From positions 1 through 36,753 of the forward strand of contig BHES01000022.1 in the NCBI GenBank assembly GCA_003864575.1: a stretch of DNA of 36,753 nucleotides. The letters are read 5' to 3'. The stretch comes from Enterobacterales bacterium. Its GTDB lineage: Bacteria > Pseudomonadota > Gammaproteobacteria > Enterobacterales > Enterobacteriaceae. The notes beneath the pieces are model-generated. The model was not told the origin of the DNA. It made no database searches and saw only the letters and a program-made list of their open reading frames with translations. Numbering within the stretch: the first letter of the stretch is position 1; each line of letters starts with the position of its first letter. The translations under genes were made by a program, and so were the position numbers. This document shows positions 1-7,197 of the stretch, in pieces.

Positions 1-79
1 GGTCACGACTTTGACGCTGTAGCTCTTCAAGGGCAATCTTCTGTTTTGCAGTCAGCTCTATTTTCATCGCGCTGAGCAT
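1..79 (-). CDS. IS630-family transposase, N-terminal fragment (cut by window edge)
   Basis: On the minus strand an open frame starts at ATG 79 or, more likely, at the in-frame ATG at 67, and runs off the left edge with no stop. From the second ATG it reads MKIELTAKQKIALEELQRQS. From memory this resembles the N-terminus of one group of IS630-family transposases, where it precedes a helix-turn-helix that binds the element ends. Only about 22 residues are visible, so neither the DDE catalytic core nor the far end of the element can be checked. No strong ribosome binding site precedes either ATG. The right end of the element should lie between about 80 and 134, but no terminal inverted repeat can be confirmed without its partner. 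It could also be a degraded remnant. Confidence 0.45.
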   Translation of the reverse strand, partial: MLSAMKIELTAKQKIALEELQRQSRD

Positions 80-134
80 GATATTTATCAGCTGGATAAT
101 CAAGCACTTTCAATGACCACGGGTATATAAGCCA

Positions 135-449
135 TTAAGGCGTTTGATTCAATTTCTGCTGCAACTGCTGATTATTTTGGTTCAGTTGTTGGGTTTGCAG
201 GCGCTGCTGATCGTTTTGAATCTGCGAGCGCAGTCTGAGCTGTTGCTGTTGCTGGCTGTTATTTATGCCTTGCTGCAACTGACGCTGTTGTTGCTGTGAA
301 TTCGTCTGCTGCTGTTGCTGCATTCGCTGTTGCGACGGGTTGTTTAGCAACTGCTGGGCGCGGTCCGGCGGTGGAATGGTATTGGCCGAGGCAGCCTGTG
401 CGGCGAAAATCAGCGGTAAAACGGCTAAGAATCCATAAGAACGTTTCAT
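135..449 (-). CDS. yhhA: Glutamine-rich exported protein, YhhA/DUF2756-like
   Basis: A 104-residue protein begins with a typical signal peptide: MKR, a hydrophobic stretch to about residue 19, and an AxA-like cleavage site near AASA. The mature part is dominated by glutamine and asparagine and includes the segment PPPDRAQQLLNNPSQQRM, which I recognise from E. coli YhhA. The E. coli protein is longer (about 146 residues) and its function is unknown. The start is supported by AGAGG about eight bases upstream of ATG 449. In E. coli yhhA lies near ggt and ugpQ; here it sits beside yigM and an IS end, so its location differs. The mature chain is probably periplasmic and may be disordered or coiled coil. 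No promoter or terminator is obvious. Confidence 0.7.
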   Translation of the reverse strand: MKRSYGFLAVLPLIFAAQAASANTIPPPDRAQQLLNNPSQQRMQQQQQTNSQQQQRQLQQGINNSQQQQQLRLRSQIQNDQQRLQTQQLNQNNQQLQQKLNQTP

Positions 450-648
450 CAGGTCATCCTCTTTTCAGTCATTCTCTAAGTCTACGTCATAGAACGTCAG
501 AACGTCGCAGGCGTCAGCACGGAACGCTTAAAGCGTGGGGTAGCTCTCACTTGCTCTTAAGTTGACCAGATGTAAACCACCTTTGGCCGCAACCTCTTTC
601 CTACTTCGGTTACAATCAGCCATCTTCCTCATTTTCGGGCTGAACTTC

Positions 649-1452
649 GTGCCGTTACTTATCATTACCACTATTTTGTGGGCCTTTTCTTTCAGCCTGA
701 TTGGCGTCTATCTGGCCGGTCAGGTGGACAGCGTTTTCTCCGTGCTGGTGCGTCTGGGCCTGGCGGCGCTGGTATTTCTGCCCTTTCTGCGCTGGAAAGG
801 TTACCCGCTTAAAACTCTGTTGATGTATATGGCCGTGGGCGCGATGCAGCTTGGCATCATGTATCTCATCAGCTTTGAAGCCTATCTGTACCTGTCGGTG
901 CCAGAGTTCCTGCTGTTTACGGTGATGACGCCGCTGTATGTCACGCTGATTTACGACCTGATCAGTGGCCGAAAAATTCGTAAAGGCTATGCGCTGAGTG
1001 CGCTGCTGGCGGTGGCGGGGGCGGCGATCATCCGCTACGACCATATCAGCGAACACTTCATCATTGGCTTACTGCTGGTGCAGGCCGCCAATCTCTGTTT
1101 TGCGCTGGGGCAGGTGGGTTACAAGCGGCTGATGGAAACGCATCCGATGCCGCAGCACACCGCCTTTTCCTGGTTTTACCTCGGTGCGCTGTTGTGTGCC
1201 GTGGTGGCGTGGTTCCTGTGGGGAAATCCGCAAAAGCTGCCGACCACTGGCCTGCAATGGGGCATTTTAGTCTGGCTGGGAGTCGGGGCGTCGGCGCTGG
1301 GATATTTCATGTGGAACTATGGTGCCACGCAGGTGGACGCGGGAACGCTGGGCATTATGAACAACTTTCACGTCCCGGCCGGGCTGCTGGTTAACCTGGC
1401 TATCTGGCAACAGCAGCCGCACTGGCCGAGTTTTATTGTGGGGCGGCGGTGA
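649..1452 (+). CDS. yigM: Biotin/drug-metabolite (EamA) family transporter YigM, frameshifted near the C-terminus
   Basis: This is an inner-membrane protein with EamA repeats and about ten hydrophobic helices; its E. coli relative YigM is a biotin transporter. I place the start at GTG 649 because the product then begins (M)[15 protein letters not shown], aligning with the E. coli N-terminus; the TTG at 562 would add 29 unrelated residues. As written the frame ends at 1452 after 267 residues. Adding one G to the G4 run at 1440-1443 lets the frame continue through a further membrane helix and a basic tail ([15 protein letters not shown]) to TAA at 1545-1547, giving 299 residues, the E. coli length. 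The gene is therefore broken by a one-base loss, or the sequence has an error there. The corrected 3' end overlaps convergent metR by about 115 bases. Confidence 0.85.
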   Translation: MPLLIITTILWAFSFSLIGVYLAGQVDSVFSVLVRLGLAALVFLPFLRWKGYPLKTLLMYMAVGAMQLGIMYLISFEAYLYLSVPEFLLFTVMTPLYVTLIYDLISGRKIRKGYALSALLAVAGAAIIRYDHISEHFIIGLLLVQAANLCFALGQVGYKRLMETHPMPQHTAFSWFYLGALLCAVVAWFLWGNPQKLPTTGLQWGILVWLGVGASALGYFMWNYGATQVDAGTLGIMNNFHVPAGLLVNLAIWQQQPHWPSFIVGRR

Positions 1453-2388
1453 TAATGGCTTCACTGTGGGTACACCGGCGTTGGGTCGCGCCGCGTCGCG
1501 TACAAACGGCAGATGGTCACACGCGTGCTGCCGGGTCGAACGAATAAAGGCTTCCACCACCGGTTGACGCTGCTCGCCATCGCGCACGGCGGCGTACAAC
1601 CGGCTCCATAACCCGTCACCCAGCGTTTTGGTCACAACCAGACCCTGACGCTCAAAACTCTCCACTACCCAGTGCGGCAGTGCCGCAATGCCCATCCGGG
1701 CGGACACCATTTGGATCAGCAACAGTGTGTTATCGACGTTTTTCAGCGCCGGGCTGACGCCAGCCGGTTGCAGAAAGTGCCGCCAGATATCCAGTCGCTG
1801 ACGTTGAACCGGGTAGATCATCAAGATTTCGCTGCTTAAATCCTCCGGCGTGATCACCGCTTTATTGGCCAGCGGGTGATCCGGTGCCAGCACCAACCGC
1901 ACTTCAAAATCAAACATTGGCGAGTAGTGCAGACCGCTACGCGGCAGGATGTCTGAGGTCAGAACAATATCCAGTTCGCCCTGTTGCAGCGCGGGTTGCG
2001 GGTCAAAGGTGACGCCAGATTTGAAGTCCACTAGCACCTGCGGCCAGCTGATTCTAAAGCTGTCCAGTGCCGGGGTCAGCCACTGAATACAGCTGTGACA
2101 TTCAATCGCGATGCGCAGCGATGCCTGATGTGGCTCGTTACAGGCCTGCAATGCCTGCTGGATTTGCGGCAATACCTGTTCCGCCAGATTCAGCATGATC
2201 TCACCCTGTGGCGTAAAGCGCAGTGGTTGACTTTTACGCACGAACAGCCGGAAACCCAGGCGTTGCTCAAGATCGCTGAATTGGTGCGACAGGGCAGATT
2301 GCGTCTGATGCAGCTGAGAAGCGGCGGCGGCCAGCGACCCGGTATTGCGTAGTGCCTGCAGTGTCTTAAGGTGTTTCAGTTCGATCAT
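1267..2388 (-). CDS. metR: LysR-type methionine regulator MetR, with frameshift-extended C-terminus
   Basis: MetR activates metE and other methionine genes with homocysteine as coactivator. The N-terminal winged helix-turn-helix (residues 1-60, [20 protein letters not shown]) and the LysR effector domain (about 90-300) match E. coli MetR closely. The frame as written gives 373 residues, but the E. coli protein has 317. From about residue 312 the reading runs antisense through yigM, a non-native tail of roughly 60 residues. Restoring one C (the G run 1440-1443 on the plus strand) ends the protein with PLSPPPPQ at stop 1433-1435, 318 residues in total. The start ATG 2388 gives the conserved [10 protein letters not shown]. 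The gene is divergent from metE and shares a control region of about 100 bases with it. Confidence 0.95.
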   Translation of the reverse strand: MIELKHLKTLQALRNTGSLAAAASQLHQTQSALSHQFSDLEQRLGFRLFVRKSQPLRFTPQGEIMLNLAEQVLPQIQQALQACNEPHQASLRIAIECHSCIQWLTPALDSFRISWPQVLVDFKSGVTFDPQPALQQGELDIVLTSDILPRSGLHYSPMFDFEVRLVLAPDHPLANKAVITPEDLSSEILMIYPVQRQRLDIWRHFLQPAGVSPALKNVDNTLLLIQMVSARMGIAALPHWVVESFERQGLVVTKTLGDGLWSRLYAAVRDGEQRQPVVEAFIRSTRQHACDHLPFVRDAARPNAGVPTVKPLSPPPHNKTRPVRLLLPDSQVNQQPGRDVKVVHNAQRSRVHLRGTIVPHEISQRRRPDSQPD

Positions 2389-2421
2389 GAGAGTCCTTCA
2401 CTGTGTCATGAATAATTTGCG
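2388..2421 (+). promoter_or_regulatory. Two tandem MetR-like binding sites between metR and metE
   Basis: The MetR consensus is TGAA-N5-TTCA. TGAG-AGTCC-TTCA at 2388-2400 matches seven of eight fixed bases and TGAA-TAATT-TGCG at 2409-2421 matches six of eight. Their centres are 21 bases apart, two helical turns, as expected for cooperative binding just upstream of the metE -35 element. The sites are inferred from pattern only. Confidence 0.45.
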
Positions 2422-2422
2422 C

Positions 2423-2451
2423 TTGTGGAATATACAGTACCTGCGGATTAT
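2423..2451 (+). promoter_or_regulatory. Predicted metE promoter
   Basis: TTGTGG (2423-2428) and GATTAT (2446-2451) are separated by 17 bases. This is a weak sigma-70 promoter, as expected for one needing MetR activation. Transcription would begin near 2458, right at the edge of the MetJ-like box. Confidence 0.45.
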
Positions 2452-2459
2452 GGATGTGT

Positions 2460-2475
2460 AAACATCTGGACGGCT
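2460..2475 (+). promoter_or_regulatory. MetJ operator-like tandem met boxes
   Basis: Two adjacent 8-base units, AAACATCT and GGACGGCT, approximate the met-box consensus AGACGTCT (about six of eight each). MetJ with S-adenosylmethionine binds such tandem boxes and represses. The position just downstream of the predicted metE start point fits repression. Confidence 0.5.
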
Positions 2476-2491
2476 AAACAGGAATTTAAAG

Positions 2492-4768
2492 ATGACCCTA
2501 TTGAATCACACCCTCGGTTTCCCACGTGTCGGTCTGCGTCGCGAACTGAAGAAAGCACAAGAAAGCTACTGGGCTGGCAACTCCACTCAGGAAGAATTGC
2601 TGGCAACGGGCCGTGAACTGCGTGCCCGTCACTGGAAACAACAGGAAGAAGCTGGCGTGGATCTGGTGCCGGTAGGCGATTTCGCCTGGTACGATCATGT
2701 GCTGACCACCAGCCTGCTGCTCGGTAACGTGCCAGCCCGCCATCAGAATGCTGACGGTTCAGTCGATCTCGATACCCTGTTCCGTCTGGGACGCGGCCGT
2801 GCACCCACCGGTAAACCGGCGGCTGCGGCTGAAATGACCAAGTGGTTCAACACCAATTATCACTACATGGTGCCGGAGTTCGTGAAAGGCCAGCAGTTCA
2901 AACTGACCTGGACTCAGTTGCTGGACGAAGTGGATGAAGCGCTGGCTCTTGGCCACAAAATCAAACCTGTCCTGCTTGGCCCGCTGACTTACCTGTGGCT
3001 CGGCAAAGTGAAAGGTGAGCAGTTTGACCGCCTTTCCCTGCTCAACGATATTCTGCCGGTTTACCAGCAGGTATTGGCCGAACTGGCAAAACGCGGTATC
3101 GAATGGGTACAGATCGACGAACCTGCATTGGTGCTGGAATTGCCACAAGCGTGGCTGGATGCCTACAAACCCGCTTACGAGCAACTGCAGGGTAAAACCA
3201 AACTGCTGTTGACCACCTATTTCGACAGCGTCGGTCACAACCTCGACACTATCCGTCAGTTGCCGGTACAGGGCCTGCACATTGATGCGGTCGCCGGTCG
3301 CGATGATCTGCAAACCGTGATTAACACACTGCCAAAAGAGTGGCTGATTTCACTGGGTGTGATCAACGGCCGTAACGTCTGGCGTGCGGATCTGAGCGGC
3401 TGGTTTGACCGTCTGAAGCCGCTGGTGGAAGGCCGCAATGTGTGGATCGGCAGTTCATGTTCGCTGCTGCACAGCCCGATCGACTTAAGCGTTGAAAGCC
3501 GTCTGGATGACGAAGTCAAAAGCTGGTTCGCGTTTGCCCTGCAAAAGTGTGCCGAGCTGTCGCTGTTGACGTCTGCGCTGAATAACCCGACGGCTGAAGC
3601 ACTACAGAAACTTGCCGAATACAGTGCGCCAATCCGCGCCCGTCGTGAATCATCCCGTGTGAACAACGCCGCTGTTACCCAACGCGTTGCCGCGATCACG
3701 GCCGCCGATATCGAGCGTCCAAACGTTTACACACAGCGCGCTGTGGCGCAGCGTGCCCGTTTCAACCTGCCAGCATGGCCGACCACGACGATCGGTTCAT
3801 TCCCGCAAACCACGGAAATTCGCGGTCTGCGTCTGGACTTCAAGCAAGGCCGTCTGGACAACACGAAATACCGCACGGGTATCAGTGAGCACATCAAGCA
3901 AGCGATTAAAGAGCAGGAACGTTTGGGTATCGACGTTCTGGTTCACGGTGAAGCTGAACGTAACGACATGGTCGAGTACTTCGGCGAACATCTGGACGGT
4001 TTTGTGTTCACGCAAAACGGCTGGGTGCAGAGTTACGGTTCCCGTTGCGTGAAACCCCCGGTGATTATTGGCGACGTTAGCCGCCCGGAAGCCATCACCG
4101 TTGAGTGGGCGAAGTATGCCCAGTCGCTGACCGAAAAACCGGTTAAAGGCATGCTTACCGGCCCGATCACTATCCTTTGCTGGTCCTTCCCGCGTGAAGA
4201 CGTCAGCCGCGAAACCATCGCCAAGCAAATCGGGCTGGCGCTGCGCGACGAAGTGGAAGATCTGGAAAAAGCCGGTATCGGCATCATTCAGATTGACGAA
4301 CCTGCACTGCGCGAAGGCCTGCCGCTGCGTCAGTCCGAGTGGAATGCTTACCTGCGCTGGGCCGTTGATGCATTCAAACTGAATGCGGCGATTGCCAAAG
4401 ATGACACGCAGATCCACACCCACATGTGTTATTGCGAATTCAATGACATCATGGATTCCATTGTCGCGCTGGATGCTGACGTGATCACTATCGAAACCTC
4501 ACGCTCTGATATGGACCTGATCGAAACCTTCAAAGAATTCGATTATCCGAATGAAATCGGACCCGGCGTTTACGATATTCACTCACCTAACGTGCCAAGC
4601 GTTGAGTGGATTGAAAACCTGTTGCGTAAAGCGGCTGACAGCATTCCGGCTGAGCGTCTGTGGGTTAACCCGGACTGTGGCCTGAAAACTCGTGGCTGGC
4701 CGGAGACCCGTGAGTCGCTGGAAAACATGGTGAAAGCCGCCAAACGTCTGCGCGCCGAAAATATCTGA
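2492..4768 (+). CDS. metE: Cobalamin-independent methionine synthase MetE
   Basis: MetE transfers the methyl group of 5-methyltetrahydropteroyl-triglutamate to homocysteine, the last step of methionine synthesis, in the cytoplasm and without vitamin B12. The 758-residue product compares with 753 in E. coli. It has the two related TIM-barrel halves, and the C-terminal half keeps the zinc ligands His644 and Cys646 (HTHMC) and Cys729 (PDCGLKTR). The N-terminus [20 protein letters not shown] is characteristic. ATG 2492 has AGGAA about seven bases upstream. The gene is monocistronic, with a strong terminator 33 bases after the stop. Control by MetR activation and MetJ repression is inferred from the divergent upstream region. 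Confidence 0.98.
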   Translation: MTLLNHTLGFPRVGLRRELKKAQESYWAGNSTQEELLATGRELRARHWKQQEEAGVDLVPVGDFAWYDHVLTTSLLLGNVPARHQNADGSVDLDTLFRLGRGRAPTGKPAAAAEMTKWFNTNYHYMVPEFVKGQQFKLTWTQLLDEVDEALALGHKIKPVLLGPLTYLWLGKVKGEQFDRLSLLNDILPVYQQVLAELAKRGIEWVQIDEPALVLELPQAWLDAYKPAYEQLQGKTKLLLTTYFDSVGHNLDTIRQLPVQGLHIDAVAGRDDLQTVINTLPKEWLISLGVINGRNVWRADLSGWFDRLKPLVEGRNVWIGSSCSLLHSPIDLSVESRLDDEVKSWFAFALQKCAELSLLTSALNNPTAEALQKLAEYSAPIRARRESSRVNNAAVTQRVAAITAADIERPNVYTQRAVAQRARFNLPAWPTTTIGSFPQTTEIRGLRLDFKQGRLDNTKYRTGISEHIKQAIKEQERLGIDVLVHGEAERNDMVEYFGEHLDGFVFTQNGWVQSYGSRCVKPPVIIGDVSRPEAITVEWAKYAQSLTEKPVKGMLTGPITILCWSFPREDVSRETIAKQIGLALRDEVEDLEKAGIGIIQIDEPALREGLPLRQSEWNAYLRWAVDAFKLNAAIAKDDTQIHTHMCYCEFNDIMDSIVALDADVITIETSRSDMDLIETFKEFDYPNEIGPGVYDIHSPNVPSVEWIENLLRKAADSIPAERLWVNPDCGLKTRGWPETRESLENMVKAAKRLRAENI

Positions 4769-4800
4769 CGCTGATTTTGTGTTGTGATGCAGTCACCTTT

Positions 4801-4824
4801 AGGGCACCTCGGTGCCCTTTTTTA
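4801..4824 (+). terminator. Rho-independent terminator of metE
   Basis: A stem GGGCACC / GGTGCCC (4802-4808 and 4811-4817) closes on a tiny loop and is followed by six T residues. It lies directly after metE. Confidence 0.9.
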
Positions 4825-4976
4825 TTGGGTGATAGCGCTCCAGAAAGAACGTGCGTTCAGCTTTTCTGCGGCGGGTTAATCCGGGGACTATCACACCTCC
4901 GGCTCTGTCCCAGCGCAAAACCCCTTCCGCTTGGCCGTATTCCTGCTCTGATTTGTCGATCTTTCTCGCATTCTCG

Positions 4977-5027
4977 ATGACCGGAATAAAGTTTCAGGCT
5001 GTACTTTGGTTATGATGAACCGGTCAT
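4977..5027 (+). promoter_or_regulatory. Inverted repeat flanking the predicted yijO promoter
   Basis: ATGACCGG at 4977-4984 and its exact complement CCGGTCAT at 5020-5027 are 43 bases apart centre to centre, close to four helical turns. Between them is a -10-like TATGAT (5011-5016) without a good -35 element. This arrangement could be an autoregulatory operator of the AraC-type protein YijO, but nothing else supports it. The remainder of 4825-5045 shows no gene. Confidence 0.3.
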
Positions 5028-5045
5028 TTCTAAAGGTAGCTCGCA

Positions 5046-5903
5046 ATGAAAACCCCTCTGCATACTGCACTGACGCCGTTGCTGGAAAATCCGAACGGCA
5101 TTGGTCGGGTGAATTTCGCCGGTAATCAGCATCCCGCGCCAGCGCTGGCGTATGACGTCAATTTCCCACGGCTGGAGCTGGTGCTGTCCGGTCAGCAGGA
5201 GATGGAGTGGGGAGACTCGCAGGGGCATCATCAGGTACAGACAATGTCAGCCGGTGATGTTTTGTTTGTGCCTTCTCATGGCTGGAACAACCCACGTTGG
5301 CATTCGCCGGTAACAACCCTGAGCATTCTGTTTGGTAAACAACAATTGGGGTTCAGCCAGTTACACTGGACTGGCGAGGTATTTCTGGCGGGTGAAAAAG
5401 GTAACGTGGCGCGGCGCGGCGCGAGAGTCGGGGCATTCATGCTACAGGCATTGAATGAGCTGGCGTGGCATCCGCAGGATCAGCTCACCGCCCACTTTCT
5501 TGTTAAGGGGTTGCTTAGCCATGCACTGAATTTATTTGGTTCTTCGGTGCTAACTTCTTCCCGCAGCCAAACTCTGTTTACGGTGATCCGTGAATATCTG
5601 GAAGAGCATTACCACCAGTCGCTCACCCGCGAATCCGTTGCCAGTGTGTTTTATATTTCACCGAACTACTTGTCGCATCTGTTTCAGAAATCAGGCGGTA
5701 TTGGTTTTAACGAGTACCTTAACCATGTGCGGCTTGAGCAGGCCAAAAACTTGCTGCAACGTTATGACATGAAGGTAAAAGAAGTGGCGCACGCCAGTGG
5801 TTTTCCAGACAGCAATTATTTCTGCCGACAGTTTCGTAAAAGTACCGAACGGTCGCCTTCGGAATATCGCAGCCAGTATCGCAGCCAACTGACTGAAAAC
5901 TGA
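5046..5903 (+). CDS. yijO: AraC-family transcriptional regulator YijO
   Basis: This 285-residue protein has a cupin-like N-terminal sensing domain (about 20-150) and two helix-turn-helix units of the AraC/XylS class in the C-terminal hundred residues: ESVASVFYISPNYLSHLFQK, then the second helix pair ending in the family signature VAHASGFPDSNYFCRQFRK. E. coli YijO has about 283 residues and also borders frwD, so synteny supports the name. YijO converges on frwD with only 17 bases between their stops and no terminator in the gap. By context it is the likely regulator of the frw-pfl genes, sensing their substrate; that role is inference. The start ATG 5046 has an AAGGTAGC-type ribosome site. Confidence 0.88.
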   Translation: MKTPLHTALTPLLENPNGIGRVNFAGNQHPAPALAYDVNFPRLELVLSGQQEMEWGDSQGHHQVQTMSAGDVLFVPSHGWNNPRWHSPVTTLSILFGKQQLGFSQLHWTGEVFLAGEKGNVARRGARVGAFMLQALNELAWHPQDQLTAHFLVKGLLSHALNLFGSSVLTSSRSQTLFTVIREYLEEHYHQSLTRESVASVFYISPNYLSHLFQKSGGIGFNEYLNHVRLEQAKNLLQRYDMKVKEVAHASGFPDSNYFCRQFRKSTERSPSEYRSQYRSQLTEN

Positions 5904-5920
5904 AAATCGTACGCGCGCGG

Positions 5921-6265
5921 CTATTCCAGCCGGATCAGGGTTTGCTGTGGTGAAAGGGCGGCTTTACGCACTGCGGCGATCACCCGTTCGCTATCGCTTA
6001 AAAAACCACGAATGCTGACTTGTACTCCACGCTGCTGGTTAAAACGTTCACTCTCTTCCAGCATGATATCGGCAATCAACAGTACGACATCGGCCTGGGC
6101 AATATCTTCCGCGGTGAGACGGTTTTCAACACCGAGGGCGCCCTGAGTTTCCACTTTGACCGGCCATTTCTCCTGTGCGCACAGTTTTTCCAACCGTTCG
6201 GCGGCCATATAGGTATGGGCTACGCCGCTAATGCAAGCGGTCACTGCGACCAGTTTTAAAGGCAT
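5921..6265 (-). CDS. frwD: PTS fructose-like EIIB component FrwD
   Basis: This 114-residue EIIB domain of the fructose type carries the phosphocysteine signature TACISGVAHTYMAAERL, with Cys11 as the phosphoacceptor. EIIB passes phosphate from EIIA to the incoming sugar at EIIC. E. coli FrwD has 113 residues and the same neighbours. It is the last gene of frwC-frwB-pflD-pflC-frwD, 44 bases after pflC. It is the second EIIB in the operon; the later part of the chain diverges from FrwB, and it might be a regulatory or alternative EIIB. ATG 6265 has a GGGAG ribosome site a few bases upstream. Confidence 0.92.
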   Translation of the reverse strand: MPLKLVAVTACISGVAHTYMAAERLEKLCAQEKWPVKVETQGALGVENRLTAEDIAQADVVLLIADIMLEESERFNQQRGVQVSIRGFLSDSERVIAAVRKAALSPQQTLIRLE

Positions 6266-6309
6266 ATCTCTCCCTCTCCTTGCGGCTGCTTTGTCTGGGT
6301 TTTCTTCTA

Positions 6310-7197
6310 TCAGCCACCAATATGCACATCATAGCCTGCGCTGATCGCCATGGTTTGAAAACGTCCAATTTCTGCGGCGTCTGGCACAGGAATATGGCGC
6401 ATCAGGTACGGCTTGCCAAGTTGCGCATATTTGGCTTCACCGTATTGATGAAAGGGGAGCAGATGCAGTTCGGTTAATTTGAAAGGGGCAAGAAAATGCA
6501 GGATCGCCTGGAAATTATTGAGATCGAATGTATAACCCGGGATAAGCGGCAGACGAGGTAAAAGAGGGGCATGCTTCTTTGCCAGTGCAGCAAAGTTTTC
6601 CAGTACGCGAGGTTGATTCATATTCAAGACGTTGCGGGCAAGCATGACGTCCATAATTTTCAAATCGAATAGAATTTGGTCACAGTGTTCCGCCACGCTC
6701 TGAAGGTGCTTAAGGGGACTATCGCCAGCCGTTTCAATTGCCGTATGGATCCCCAGAGATTGCAGGCGTTGCAACAACTGCCGTGCGAAATCATGCTGCA
6801 TAAGCACCTCACCTCCGGAGAGCGTAACGCCTCCTCCCGAGCTACGGAAGAACACTTCATCTTTCAGTATGCGTTCCAATACTGTGCTCAGACCGAGGGT
6901 TTCACCGATCCGATGCATTGCCCCGCTCGGGCATGCATCTGCATCATTCAGACAATGCCGACAGTGCAGGCATTTTGACTCGCGGCGGACGGTTTGAATC
7001 CGTGGCGAAATCGATTCTGGGTTCGCGCACCACGGGCAGCGGTGCGGGCAGCCTTTGAAAAATACCAGGGTACGAATCCCCTGACCGTCGTTAAGCGAAA
7101 AGCGCTGAATATTAAAAATCCGCGCCTGAGGTTCAACCTGTGCAGAGCGCGGTTCGATATAACTACAGCTGATGCGCCGTGCGGCGGATGATGTCAT
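6310..7197 (-). CDS. pflC: Glycyl radical enzyme activase PflC (radical SAM)
   Basis: PflC uses S-adenosylmethionine and a [4Fe-4S] cluster to make the glycyl radical on its partner PflD. The radical-SAM motif CxxxCxxC is in KGCPHRCPWCANPES, followed by a four-cysteine ferredoxin-like insert (CLHCRHCLNDADACPSG) and the glycine-rich SGGGVTLSGGEVLMQ. I choose ATG 7197, which begins MTSSAARRISC as in E. coli and has AAGGAGA upstream; the longer open frame to 7233 lacks such a site. The product is 295 residues (E. coli 292). Its start overlaps the end of pflD by 35 bases, so the pair is probably translationally coupled. Confidence 0.93.
   Translation of the reverse strand: MTSSAARRISCSYIEPRSAQVEPQARIFNIQRFSLNDGQGIRTLVFFKGCPHRCPWCANPESISPRIQTVRRESKCLHCRHCLNDADACPSGAMHRIGETLGLSTVLERILKDEVFFRSSGGGVTLSGGEVLMQHDFARQLLQRLQSLGIHTAIETAGDSPLKHLQSVAEHCDQILFDLKIMDVMLARNVLNMNQPRVLENFAALAKKHAPLLPRLPLIPGYTFDLNNFQAILHFLAPFKLTELHLLPFHQYGEAKYAQLGKPYLMRHIPVPDAAEIGRFQTMAISAGYDVHIGG

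Noticed and set aside
296-565. An 89-codon frame opposite yhhA
   Set aside because: It lies antisense to the glutamine codons of yhhA, whose repeats avoid stops on the other strand; it has no ribosome site and no recognisable product.
562-648. TTG start at 562 for yigM
   Set aside because: It adds 29 residues absent from the family; GTG 649 aligns with the E. coli N-terminus and gives the family length.
3256-4423. Several long antisense frames inside metE
   Set aside because: They are by-products of metE codon use; none has a start context or recognisable motif.
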